Below, one piece after another: positions 7,329 to 13,975 of a stretch of 25,686 bases of DNA. The stretch covers positions 1-25,686 of the forward strand of contig CAZBSE010000023.1 in NCBI GenBank assembly GCA_964494385.1, given 5' to 3'. This DNA is from CAZBSE01 sp964494385 (lineage in GTDB: Bacteria; Actinomycetota; Humimicrobiia; Humimicrobiales; Humimicrobiaceae). The translations under genes and the position numbers were made by a program. Each line of letters begins with the position of its first letter. Within the stretch, counting starts at the first letter, position 1. The notes below the pieces were generated by a model, which saw only the letters and a program-made list of their open reading frames with translations, was not told the origin of the DNA and searched no databases.

Positions 7329-8108
7329 ATGTTACTGGCCATAGATATAGGAAATACACAGACAGTCGTGGGGCTGTTCAAAAATAATGAAATACTTGCT
7401 TCCTGGAGGATGGTTACTCCCAAATATGAAACATCGGATGAGATTGCAGCTGCAGTTTTCAGTTTCTTAAAAAATTCAGGTTTCAATCCGGCAGACGTCA
7501 GTAAAGTGGCGATATCCTGTGTCGTTCCCAGGATAATTGATGAAATTGTAAAAATGAGCCTCAGGTATTTTAATAAAACTCCCTTTATAGTAACCGGTGA
7601 CATAAAATCAGGCCTTATAATCAAATATGATTATCCGCGGGAAATAGGGGCAGACAGGATAGCAAATTCAGTAGCAGCTGCGGAGATCTATGGCTGCCCT
7701 GCAATAGTAGTAGATTTTGGGACAGCAACTACATTTGATATATTATCTTCAAAAAAAGAATATATCGGCGGAGTAATCGCTCCCGGCATAGAAATTTCAT
7801 CAGAGGCGCTTTTTAACTATGCAGCCAGATTGTCAAAAGTGGATCTAAAATGGACAGACTCAGTGATAGGAAAAAATACCAGTGACGGCGTACGTTCCGG
7901 AATACTGTACGGTTTTTTAGGGCAGGTTGATTTTATTGTCGATAGAATAATAAAAGAGCAAAAACAGAATGATAATAAGTTCAATCCCACAGTAATTGCA
8001 ACCGGGGGTCTGGCATTTTTAATGGCGGACAAAAGTAAATGGATTAAGATCCATGATCCGGAACTGACCCTGAAAGGATTGAGGATATTATTTGAAAAAA
8101 ATGAGTAG
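7329..8108 (+). CDS. coaX: Type III pantothenate kinase
   Basis: A 259-aa CoaX, the ASKHA-fold kinase that phosphorylates pantothenate in the first step of coenzyme A synthesis. Motifs are the N-terminal phosphate loop DIGNT (residues 6-10), PREIGADR with the catalytic Asp109, the DFGTATT stretch (129-135) that supports monovalent cation binding, and GGVIAPG (147-153). Length is normal for the family. The ATG has AGAGG a few bases upstream. Its TAG shares one base with the GTG start of the downstream dihydrouridine synthase, so the two are co-translated; coaX-dus pairing is known in many bacteria. Confidence 0.93.
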   Translation: MLLAIDIGNTQTVVGLFKNNEILASWRMVTPKYETSDEIAAAVFSFLKNSGFNPADVSKVAISCVVPRIIDEIVKMSLRYFNKTPFIVTGDIKSGLIIKYDYPREIGADRIANSVAAAEIYGCPAIVVDFGTATTFDILSSKKEYIGGVIAPGIEISSEALFNYAARLSKVDLKWTDSVIGKNTSDGVRSGILYGFLGQVDFIVDRIIKEQKQNDNKFNPTVIATGGLAFLMADKSKWIKIHDPELTLKGLRILFEKNE

Positions 8109-9295
8109 TGTTTTTTCGTAAAAGTGTGAAAAATTTTGAATTATTAAAATTAATAGATGAACTTACTGCACTGGTTTTTAAGTTTCTTAAAGATTATAAA
8201 TCCTCCAGCTTCCCGGAAGAGATTATCGGGCCGGAACCGGATGATAGCATGTTATCGTCTCATAGGGAGCCGATTTATAATTTTTTACCGGGAAGCGGCA
8301 GCAATAAGGGAAGTGATGCCGGCGGCCGCCCTTTTAAAATCGGTGATGTAAATATAGGAAGTCCTTTGATTTCCGCTCCTCTGGCGGGAATCAGCGATAA
8401 TACTTATAGAATATTTGCCAGGTTTTTCGGATCGGCGCTTTGCTATAGCGAAATGATTACCAGCCACGGTATCTGCAGCGGGCATAAGAAAAGCCTGTCT
8501 CTGGCCGATATTACCAGCCATGAAAGACCATGTGCCGTACAGATATTCGGCTCCGATCCGGATATAATGGTTGAAGCAGCAAAACAAATTGAAAACAAAG
8601 CAGATATTATAGATGTTAATATGGGATGCCCGGTAGCCAAGGTGTTAAAGTCAAAAAGCGGGGGATATCTGATCAGGGATAAGAATAAAGTCAGGCAGAT
8701 AATAACCAGGCTGTCTTCAGCCCTGCATAAGCCGCTGACCGTAAAAACCAGAACCGGCTGGGACAGCAGCAGTATCAATATTTTAGAAATAGCAAAGATT
8801 GCCCAGGATTGCGGAGCAGGGGCCATATCAATTCACGGAAGGACAGTAAAGCAGGGATTTTCAGGAAAAGTTGATTACGAATTAATTAAAAAGGTTAGGG
8901 AAAAAGTAAAGATCCCGGTTATTGCAAGCGGAGATATCGATTCCCCCGGCAAAGCAAGGAAAATACTGGATTACACCGGCTGTGAAGGAATAATGATCGG
9001 CAGGGCAGTAAAGGGCAGACTGTGGATTTTTACAAATATTCTCTTGTCCCTGTCGGGAAACGTAAAGAGCCCGGGTTATCCGGAGTTCGATCCGTCTATA
9101 AGTTGGAAAAAAGAATTTTCAAGACTTTATTTAAAATTCCTAATTTATTTTAAAGGTGAAGAAAGGGCGGTAAAAGAATTCAGAAAGCATCTGTGCTGGA
9201 TTTTTAAGGGAACCAGGGGAATCAGCAGAGTCAGGTGCGAACTGTCTAAAATCGAAAGTTTTAAAGATACCGAAAATTTTATCGGTAATATTTAA
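8108..9295 (+). CDS. tRNA-dihydrouridine synthase (DusB-like) with N-terminal extension
   Basis: An FMN-dependent TIM-barrel enzyme that reduces uridine to dihydrouridine in tRNA D-loops. The barrel starts with GDVNIGSPLISAPLAGISD (about residues 79-97); MGCPV contains the catalytic Cys174; VKTRTGW (212-218), SIHGRT (241-246) and the glycine-rich GIMIGRA (294-300) bind FMN. At 395 aa it is longer than the usual 310-330 because about 75 residues precede the barrel, with no recognisable domain. The start used is GTG 8108, overlapping coaX by one base; a later start such as ATG 8249 would shorten the extension but not remove it. The C-terminal helical tRNA-binding domain is present. Confidence 0.88.
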   Translation: MFFRKSVKNFELLKLIDELTALVFKFLKDYKSSSFPEEIIGPEPDDSMLSSHREPIYNFLPGSGSNKGSDAGGRPFKIGDVNIGSPLISAPLAGISDNTYRIFARFFGSALCYSEMITSHGICSGHKKSLSLADITSHERPCAVQIFGSDPDIMVEAAKQIENKADIIDVNMGCPVAKVLKSKSGGYLIRDKNKVRQIITRLSSALHKPLTVKTRTGWDSSSINILEIAKIAQDCGAGAISIHGRTVKQGFSGKVDYELIKKVREKVKIPVIASGDIDSPGKARKILDYTGCEGIMIGRAVKGRLWIFTNILLSLSGNVKSPGYPEFDPSISWKKEFSRLYLKFLIYFKGEERAVKEFRKHLCWIFKGTRGISRVRCELSKIESFKDTENFIGNI

Positions 9296-9340
9296 GTTAT
9301 TTAATAATCGGCTGCCTGATTTGCTATAAATGTATTTATA

Positions 9341-9364
9341 AAACAGTCCTGACACCGGCTGTTT
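9341..9364 (+). terminator. Possible terminator of coaX-dus
   Basis: AAACAG-T-CC (9341-9349) pairs with GGCTGTTT (9357-9364) with one bulged T and a 7-base loop, followed by the T-rich tract ATATTTCTTT. It lies after the dus stop and before the tRNA gene. The stem is weak. Confidence 0.4.
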
Positions 9365-9371
9365 ATATTTC

Positions 9372-9400
9372 TTTAAAATCTTATCCGGAGTTGATAGAAT
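9372..9400 (+). promoter_or_regulatory. Predicted promoter of tRNA-Pro
   Basis: TTTAAA (9372-9377), a 17-bp spacer and TAGAAT (9395-9400) match a sigma70-type promoter 15 bp before the tRNA. Transcription would start near 9407 and leave a short 5' leader for RNase P to remove. Confidence 0.5.
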
Positions 9401-9415
9401 ATATAAGAGCTTTTT

Positions 9416-9493
9416 CGGGATGTAGCGCAGCTTGGTTAGCGCGCAGCGTTCGGGACGCTGAGGCCGGGGGTTCAAATCCCCCCATCCCGACCA
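9416..9493 (+). tRNA. tRNA-Pro (anticodon CGG), CCA encoded
   Basis: The 78 bases fold as a full cloverleaf: acceptor CGGGATG/CATCCCG, D stem GCGC/GCGC, anticodon stem CAGCG/CGCTG with loop TTCGGGA (anticodon CGG at 9451-9453, reading CCG), a 5-base variable loop, and T stem GGGGG/CCCCC with loop TTCAAAT. The discriminator A and CCA are encoded in DNA. All stems pair perfectly. It ends a block of housekeeping genes and precedes a stretch of accessory genes. Confidence 0.95.
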
Positions 9494-9841
9494 TATGAAA
9501 CGTTACAAAAGTATGTCTTATACCGGTTTTTAAATTGGGAAATAAGAATCAAAAGGGACATTAGGATGATTAAGGCTGCAGAATGATGGAACCCCAGCAG
9601 GCATTGTCGATGTCGATCAACCGACATCAGATAGTTTATTTGAACAATGCATTAAAAATAAAAGAAAAATACTCAAATCTTGCTAAAAAATAGCAGGCAG
9701 CCATACAGTTCGGGCGAGGTATCGTACTCATCCGGATTACCCTCTGCTGTGCTCCAATGAGGTAATAATTTTTCAGTTATTTAATTTTGATAATCTTTAA
9801 AATATTATGTTCAACGACATCATTTATTTAGGAGGAATAGG
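9494..9841. other. 348-bp gap after tRNA-Pro
   Basis: No convincing gene fills this gap. It holds a 36-codon open frame (9583-9693), inside it a hairpin with GATGTCG (9609-9615) pairing with CGACATC (9622-9628), and otherwise mixed-composition sequence that is more GC-rich around 9690-9760 than its surroundings. The last bases carry the ribosome site of the next gene. No copy of the tRNA 3' end is seen here or elsewhere in the window that would mark an integration site. Confidence 0.5.
9583..9693 (+). CDS. Possible small protein or gene remnant, 36 aa
   Basis: A short open frame beginning MMEPQQALSMSINRHQ and ending KYSNLAKK. The second half looks helical and basic and reads like real protein, but the ribosome site is weak and the frame contains a 7-bp hairpin. 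It may be a leftover of a larger gene or chance. No family is recognised. Confidence 0.2.
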   Translation: MMEPQQALSMSINRHQIVYLNNALKIKEKYSNLAKK

Positions 9842-10450
9842 ATGAGTGTTTTTCGAATAATATTATTGTTAAATCTCTGTATTTCAGTCGGTTATTTCAT
9901 AATAAATATGATAGCTTTAAAAATGTCCGGGATTAATCCTATAGGAAAAAAGGAGAAAACAAATAATATTTTTGGGGTACTAGCCATAATAATATCAACA
10001 TCAATATTATTTGCTTTGTGGATAATGTATGTAATTAATCCAAATATATCATTACTATTCTTGTCAGTTAGATCATTGGCAGAATTGGTTTATGTTAAAT
10101 GGATAGCAGTATCAATAATAACAATTGCAACAATAATAGAAATAATATCCAGTTTGACATTAGGAAGATCAGGTAGGATACATTCACCCACAGAAAAAAC
10201 AAAACTTATTAAAACAGGCATATATAGCATTATTAGAAATCCAATAGTATTAGGGTTATTTTTATATGGCTTAGGTATTTTATTAATAAACTCAAACTTG
10301 CTAAGTTTGTTGATGATAATATTTATGGTATATGGATATAATTATAAGGTTAATACTGAGGCAAGGAAATTGAAAGAAATGTTTGGTGATGAATGGGATG
10401 AATATTGTAAAAAGGTTGGGAAATACCTGCCCAGGCTATTTAATAGATAA
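9842..10450 (+). CDS. Isoprenylcysteine carboxyl methyltransferase-like (ICMT/PEMT fold) membrane protein
   Basis: A 202-aa integral membrane methyltransferase-like protein. Membrane segments lie at about residues 5-27, 43-64, 88-107 and 133-166. The C-terminal SAM-binding region has the family pattern: LIKTGIYSIIRNPIVLG (122-138) and EARKLKEMFGDEWDEYCKKV (173-192), where Arg-Asn-Pro and the Glu/Tyr residues are conserved. Bacterial members methylate unknown lipids, isoprenoids or small hydrophobic substrates; the substrate here cannot be told. It has a strong GGAGG six bases before the ATG. The region is unusually AT-rich and ATA-rich even for this genome, which may indicate transfer. Confidence 0.75.
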   Translation: MSVFRIILLLNLCISVGYFIINMIALKMSGINPIGKKEKTNNIFGVLAIIISTSILFALWIMYVINPNISLLFLSVRSLAELVYVKWIAVSIITIATIIEIISSLTLGRSGRIHSPTEKTKLIKTGIYSIIRNPIVLGLFLYGLGILLINSNLLSLLMIIFMVYGYNYKVNTEARKLKEMFGDEWDEYCKKVGKYLPRLFNR

Positions 10451-10475
10451 AAACAGTAATATCATATAGAAAAAA

Positions 10476-11255
10476 ATGATTGCAAAAATCGAAAAGTTGA
10501 ATAAAAAGATAAAGGAATGCAATAAATGCAGGTTATCTGATACCAGAATAAATGCTCTCTGCGGAGAAGGGAATATAAATGCCAGACTAATGCTGATTGC
10601 CCAGGCGCCCGGAGAAAATGAAGACAGAAAAGGAAGAATGTTTATAGGACCCTCAGGGAAAGTCCTGGATGAGTTGTTTGAAAAATCCGATGTTGATAGA
10701 AAAGAGATTTATATGACAAATCTGGTTAAATGTATGCTCCCTAGATACAGGAAGCCGAAGCAGGATGAGATTAAAATTTGCAGCTGGTATTTAGATAAGG
10801 AGATAGAATTAATAAACCCCAGAATATTGGCACCTTTGGGATATTATGCAACTAAATACATCTTTGGTAAGTGTGATATCCTGCTGCCGCCTAAATTGGA
10901 ATTTGATAGTGTTTATTGTAAGATTTTTTTATGTAAGGGTAAAAAGATCTTTCCCTTACAGCATCCTGCAGCTGTTCTTTATAATAATTTTATTAAGGAA
11001 AAAGTTGTAAAAAATTACTGTAAATTGAAGGTGCTTCTAACCGATTGCAAGTGGTATCAGGTGTGTCCCATTAAGGTATTTTATGAAGAAGGAAAATTAA
11101 ATAAAAAATGGGTAGGATTATACTGCAAAGGAGATTGGGAGAGTTGTGTTCGTTATAAGATGGAAGAGAAAGGTCAAAAACACCCGGATTGGATGCTTCC
11201 TGACGGAAGCATTGATGAAAAGCTGCACAAATTGCATAAAGAGACAATAAAATGA
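10476..11255 (+). CDS. Family-4-type uracil-DNA glycosylase with cysteine-rich C-terminal extension
   Basis: A 259-aa DNA repair protein that should remove uracil from DNA. Residues 1-190 form the family-4 glycosylase: cysteines 15, 18, 86 and 102 have the spacing of the [4Fe-4S] ligands of this family; AQAPGENED (42-50) is the water-activating motif, with Gln where GEAPG is common; GPSG (58-61) and LQHPAAVL (161-168) complete the site. Residues about 191-259 are an added tail with C191, C197, C217 and C224 plus HPDWMLPDG, which looks like a second metal-binding module. No good Shine-Dalgarno site precedes the ATG, which lies 25 bp after the ICMT-like gene. Its stop overlaps the ATG of a truncated frame by ATGA. 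Confidence 0.8.
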   Translation: MIAKIEKLNKKIKECNKCRLSDTRINALCGEGNINARLMLIAQAPGENEDRKGRMFIGPSGKVLDELFEKSDVDRKEIYMTNLVKCMLPRYRKPKQDEIKICSWYLDKEIELINPRILAPLGYYATKYIFGKCDILLPPKLEFDSVYCKIFLCKGKKIFPLQHPAAVLYNNFIKEKVVKNYCKLKVLLTDCKWYQVCPIKVFYEEGKLNKKWVGLYCKGDWESCVRYKMEEKGQKHPDWMLPDGSIDEKLHKLHKETIK

Positions 11256-11326
11256 AAATTACCATTGTCTATGATGATGAGGCAGTAAGAGAAGATGATG
11301 CTATATCAACGTTTATTCCTGGTTAG
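11252..11326 (+). pseudogene. Truncated N-terminus of a metallo-beta-lactamase-fold protein
   Basis: The ATG overlaps the glycosylase stop (ATGA) and opens a 24-codon frame that begins MKITIVYDDEAVREDDAIST and then stops at TAG. MKITIVYDNxA is the usual N-terminus of MBL-fold hydrolases related to the dihydropterin/ribofuranosylaminobenzene phosphate synthase-like family. After about 17 residues the resemblance ends, and no zinc motif follows. It seems a gene was cut just after its start, with the break at about 11300-11312, where the convergent VOC gene now ends. The match is short, so this is a tentative call. Confidence 0.45.
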
Positions 11327-11708
11327 GACTTTGCTTTATTTCAAATAAATTATTTGATTTGTCTTTTATAAAAACTGCATCAGAAGTGTCACGCTTTATA
11401 ATAGTGCAGGGATAATTACTTTTCTGCGCTTTTTGTATTACCTTCTTCCTATTGCTGACTGTTATGCAAACATGTTGAAAATTTCTATAATCATTTTTAT
11501 CGGCTATAAATAATTCCACTACAAAGTCTTTTTTAGCGACAACTATGACCTCAGTTTCTTTTTCAATATTAAAAATTTGACCTGATATCTTTTTTGATAA
11601 TATAAACTTCTTTTTTATCTCAAGTCCCAAGATATTCACATAAAAATTTTCTATTTCTAATAAATCATTTATTGTAATAGCAACATGGTTAAATATTTTT
11701 TCTTTCAT
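11313..11708 (-). CDS. VOC (glyoxalase/bleomycin-resistance fold) family protein
   Basis: A 131-aa single VOC protein with two beta-alpha-beta-beta-beta modules. Putative metal ligands in the expected positions are His8 (NHVAI), Glu65 (VVELF), His79 (QHVCI) and Glu123 (LFEIK). The domain covers enzymes such as glyoxalase, epimerases and dioxygenases; the reaction cannot be told. The gene converges on the glycosylase and the truncated MBL frame, overlapping the latter by 14 bp. Base composition is very AT-rich. Confidence 0.72.
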   Translation of the reverse strand: MKEKIFNHVAITINDLLEIENFYVNILGLEIKKKFILSKKISGQIFNIEKETEVIVVAKKDFVVELFIADKNDYRNFQHVCITVSNRKKVIQKAQKSNYPCTIIKRDTSDAVFIKDKSNNLFEIKQSPNQE

Positions 11709-12136
11709 ATTGTTGATCTTCTAAAAATAACTTTTTATATTTTAAAAATATTTCTACTGAAAAGGCTCCTTCTGGAGTTAAATACATTTTATACTAAAGT
11801 TTCCCGGATTAGAATAAGCGGTAAGGCAATTTCTAAAAAACTTAAGAAGTATTATTTATAATCTAACTTAAAATATAAAAGTCTTTATAAAACAAACTGC
11901 TGCGGCAAAAGGGCATGCAGGGCGAATAAGAAAATATTCAAACAGTACCATTGGGGAAAACTAAATGGAATAATTATGATAAATATTCTCTTGTAGAAAG
12001 GAGGTACAGGTTAATGAGTTAAGTACCGCAGCTGAGAAGGGACAAGGCGGTAAGTCTAGATTATATGTTATAATTCAATTCAGATAAAATCTGATATGAT
12101 TGTGAGAAGAACGGTAAAAATACAAAGGAGAGAATA
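11709..12136. other. 428-bp gap between divergent VOC genes
   Basis: No gene of normal length is seen. The gap must contain the promoter of the minus-strand VOC gene, an extended -10 element and dyad for the plus-strand VOC gene (12066-12094), and at about 11980-12020 a stretch that closely resembles the leader of the DUF3795 gene further on, complete with GGAGG and ATGAGT but followed at once by a stop codon. It reads as old, decayed sequence. Confidence 0.5.
12066..12094 (+). promoter_or_regulatory. Extended -10 promoter and dyad before the plus-strand VOC gene
   Basis: TGTTATAAT (12066-12074) is an extended -10 box. Just downstream, TCAGAT (12080-12085) and ATCTGA (12089-12094) form a perfect dyad around AAA that would overlap the transcription start and could be an operator. 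No clear -35 is seen, which is acceptable for an extended -10. Confidence 0.45.
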
Positions 12137-12511
12137 ATGAGTTTTGATCATGCGGCTTTTCAGGTTTCAAATATGGATTCCTCTATTGATTTTTATACTC
12201 AAAAACTGGGATTCAGGCTGAGCTCCAGATCCGTAAATAAAGAAGAACAGGAAGAATTTGCCTTCCTGGAATTTGGAAATGCCCGCCTTGAGTTGATCCG
12301 GGATTTAAAAGAAAAGTACGCCAGACCGGAGATAAAAAAGCCCTATTGTCCCCATTTTTGTCTGAAAATTGAAGATATGAAATCATCTGTCGGGACCTTG
12401 AAAAGGAACAATGTACGAATAGTGCACGGACCGCTTGAGGCGAAGGATGAGGTAACATGGGTATATTTCAGTGACCCGGACAATAATATTCTTGAATATC
12501 TCCAGCGGTAA
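12137..12511 (+). CDS. VOC family (glyoxalase I-like) protein
   Basis: A 124-aa VOC protein with a full set of candidate metal ligands: His5 (FDHAAF), Glu52 (LELIRD), His73 (CPHFCLKIED) and Glu120 (NILEYLQ). The pattern FSDPDNNILEYLQR is typical of glyoxalase/lactoylglutathione lyase-like members. It may detoxify an electrophilic metabolite, but the substrate is not readable. Translation is well supported by AAAGGAGAG before the ATG. It is only distantly similar to the minus-strand VOC protein 400 bp away, so the two are not a recent duplication. Confidence 0.8.
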   Translation: MSFDHAAFQVSNMDSSIDFYTQKLGFRLSSRSVNKEEQEEFAFLEFGNARLELIRDLKEKYARPEIKKPYCPHFCLKIEDMKSSVGTLKRNNVRIVHGPLEAKDEVTWVYFSDPDNNILEYLQR

Positions 12512-12673
12512 AGGAAAAGGAAGGGAAAAATATCAGATATCCATAGAACCCGGGGGCAGTTATTCAGGATATGTTCAATAAAAATTCAGAGGTAAAATTT
12601 TCTCTGTAAAGCATCTTAATCATAGAGACTAAATTAAATATAATAAAAAACACACGGATTGGGGAGGAATTAT

Positions 12674-13231
12674 ATGCCTGACGAATTACAGGCAAATTTC
12701 CGGTGGATCAATGATTTACTCAAACGTCCGATATCTGATTTTTTTAAAGTTGATTCCCCGGAACACACAATTCTCACCCGGATGAAAAATGAATGGGGAA
12801 AACGCGATACAGCCGAGCTCCTTGCAGGGCTCAAAAAAGAATACGGCAATAAAGCCTTACAGGCGGTAGATAAATTTCTAAAACTGAATATAGCCAGGGG
12901 CTGGGCGGAGGTCGGGAAAAAGGAAGCACATAAAGGAACCGAAATTGATGATTTTATCCGTGTACTATGGGAACCTTTAAAAGAACAAGGATTTGAATTC
13001 ACTATAAAACGCGAGGGTAAAACAGCAATCTTCTGCGTTAAAAAATGTCCGATTTATGAACTTGCCAAAAAAACGGGTATGCATGAATGGCTCTATCACT
13101 TGGCATGTTTAACTGATTTTTATTCAACGCCTGCTTTTAGTAAAAAAATAGGTTTTAAGCGTACAAAAACACTGATTCAGGGTCACGGCTGTTGCGATCA
13201 TCAGTACTATTATAATAAGACAGAAAAATAA
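12674..13231 (+). CDS. ATC hydrolase-like (L-2-amino-thiazoline-4-carboxylate hydrolase family) protein
   Basis: A 185-aa protein resembling the L-2-amino-thiazoline-4-carboxylic acid hydrolase family, whose founding members open the thiazoline ring on the way to cysteine; most relatives have unknown substrates. Cues are CPIYELAKKTG (residues 125-135), ACLTDFYSTPAF (144-155) and a C-terminal GHGCCDHQYY (170-179) rich in Cys and His, which are likely catalytic or metal-binding. An upstream TTG at 12659 is in frame, but the GGGGAGG ribosome site lies inside that extension, so ATG 12674 is the right start. It stands alone, between the VOC and DUF3795 genes. Confidence 0.7.
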   Translation: MPDELQANFRWINDLLKRPISDFFKVDSPEHTILTRMKNEWGKRDTAELLAGLKKEYGNKALQAVDKFLKLNIARGWAEVGKKEAHKGTEIDDFIRVLWEPLKEQGFEFTIKREGKTAIFCVKKCPIYELAKKTGMHEWLYHLACLTDFYSTPAFSKKIGFKRTKTLIQGHGCCDHQYYYNKTEK

Positions 13232-13311
13232 GGTACAATAAATATATATTACCGTTTATTATTTCTATTCTACTGTGGAAATACTCTCTTATGGAAAGGA
13301 GATGAAAGCTA

Positions 13312-13656
13312 ATGAGTGAAAATAACGATTTAATTGCCTGCTGCGGACTGGATTGTTCAAAGTGCGATGCCTATATCGCCACACAAGCCAATGATGATGA
13401 TAAACGGGCAGAGGTAGCGAAGAAGTGGTCAAAAGAATTTGGTATGGAGAGAAAGCCGGAAGAGATTAACTGCAATGGCTGCTGCTCTGAAGGACAAAAG
13501 TTTTCTTATTGTAACGATTGTGAGATTCGTAAATGCTGTGTTGAAAAAGGGCTGGATAACTGTGCAGCCTGTGATATGTATACCTGTGATAAACTGGAAA
13601 ACTTTTTTAAAATGGCACCGGATGCACGTACTGTATTGGATAAATTACGTGCATAG
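13312..13656 (+). CDS. DUF3795 cysteine-rich protein
   Basis: A 114-aa protein of the DUF3795 family, recognised by CCGLDCSKCDAY near the N-terminus, then INCNGCC, YCNDCEIRKCC and DNCAACDMYTC. The many cysteines arranged as CxxC pairs suggest zinc or iron-sulfur binding. The function is unknown; members are widespread in anaerobes. The ATG has AAAGGAGATG upstream. It is a paralogue of the N-terminal half of the fusion protein at 17.6 kb, with matching cysteine order. Confidence 0.8.
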   Translation: MSENNDLIACCGLDCSKCDAYIATQANDDDKRAEVAKKWSKEFGMERKPEEINCNGCCSEGQKFSYCNDCEIRKCCVEKGLDNCAACDMYTCDKLENFFKMAPDARTVLDKLRA

Positions 13657-13672
13657 CAGCTTCTAAAAACTG

Positions 13673-13706
13673 GCATCTCCCGCATTGGTTTGGAAGCCGG
13701 AGGTGC
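13673..13706 (+). terminator. Hairpin after the DUF3795 gene, possible terminator
   Basis: GCATCTCC (13673-13680) pairs with GGAGGTGC (13699-13706) with one G-U pair and an 18-base loop, shortly after the DUF3795 stop. No proper T-tract follows, so it would be a poor intrinsic terminator. It also overlaps the beginning of the hsdM remnant frame. Confidence 0.35.
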
Positions 13707-13975
13707 GCTTTGTAAAAGAGACAAACGTAAAAAAAATAATTAGAAAATATTTTAAAGCCTGGGAAGAAAAGGATTTAAAGGGATTCTCTAAGATTGTAGA
13801 AAAAGAAAATGACTATAATCTTAATGGGACTCTCTATACCTATCCGGAAGAAGAAATCGAAGAAATAAATATAGCAAGAGAATGGAAAGACATCAGTGAC
13901 ATTAATCAAAAACTTTCAGAAACTGAAAAAAAGATTGCAAATTACCTTAGTGAATTGGAAATAAATGATATTTAA
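13685..13975 (+). pseudogene. hsdM: C-terminal remnant of a type I restriction DNA methylase subunit (HsdM)
   Basis: An open frame of 96 codons with no ATG and only poor TTG/GTG starts. From about codon 15 it reads like the very end of HsdM: KIIRKYFKAWEE, then GFSKIV, then ENDYNLN followed by LYTYPEEEIEEINIAREW and a final coiled helix (ISDINQKLSETEKKIANYL). ENDYNLN with an acidic EEE stretch and a closing helix is the conserved HsdM C-terminus. The catalytic NPPF and SAM-binding parts are absent. It overlaps the Fic start by 11 bp, as an intact hsdM-fic pair would. Most of the gene was deleted (inference). Confidence 0.6.

Noticed and set aside
9140..9475. Minus-strand coding frame across the end of dus and the tRNA
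   Set aside because: It overlaps a clear tRNA gene and the dus coding region and has no family resemblance.
9416..9493. Integration site of a mobile element in tRNA-Pro
   Set aside because: Accessory genes follow, but no integrase and no second copy of the tRNA 3' end was seen in the window.
13685..13975. NTF2/SnoaL-like domain (YFKAWEEKDLKGF)
   Set aside because: The start of the frame resembles such domains, but the conserved ENDYNLN, the acidic stretch and the final helix fit HsdM better, and the hsdR remnant after fic supports it.
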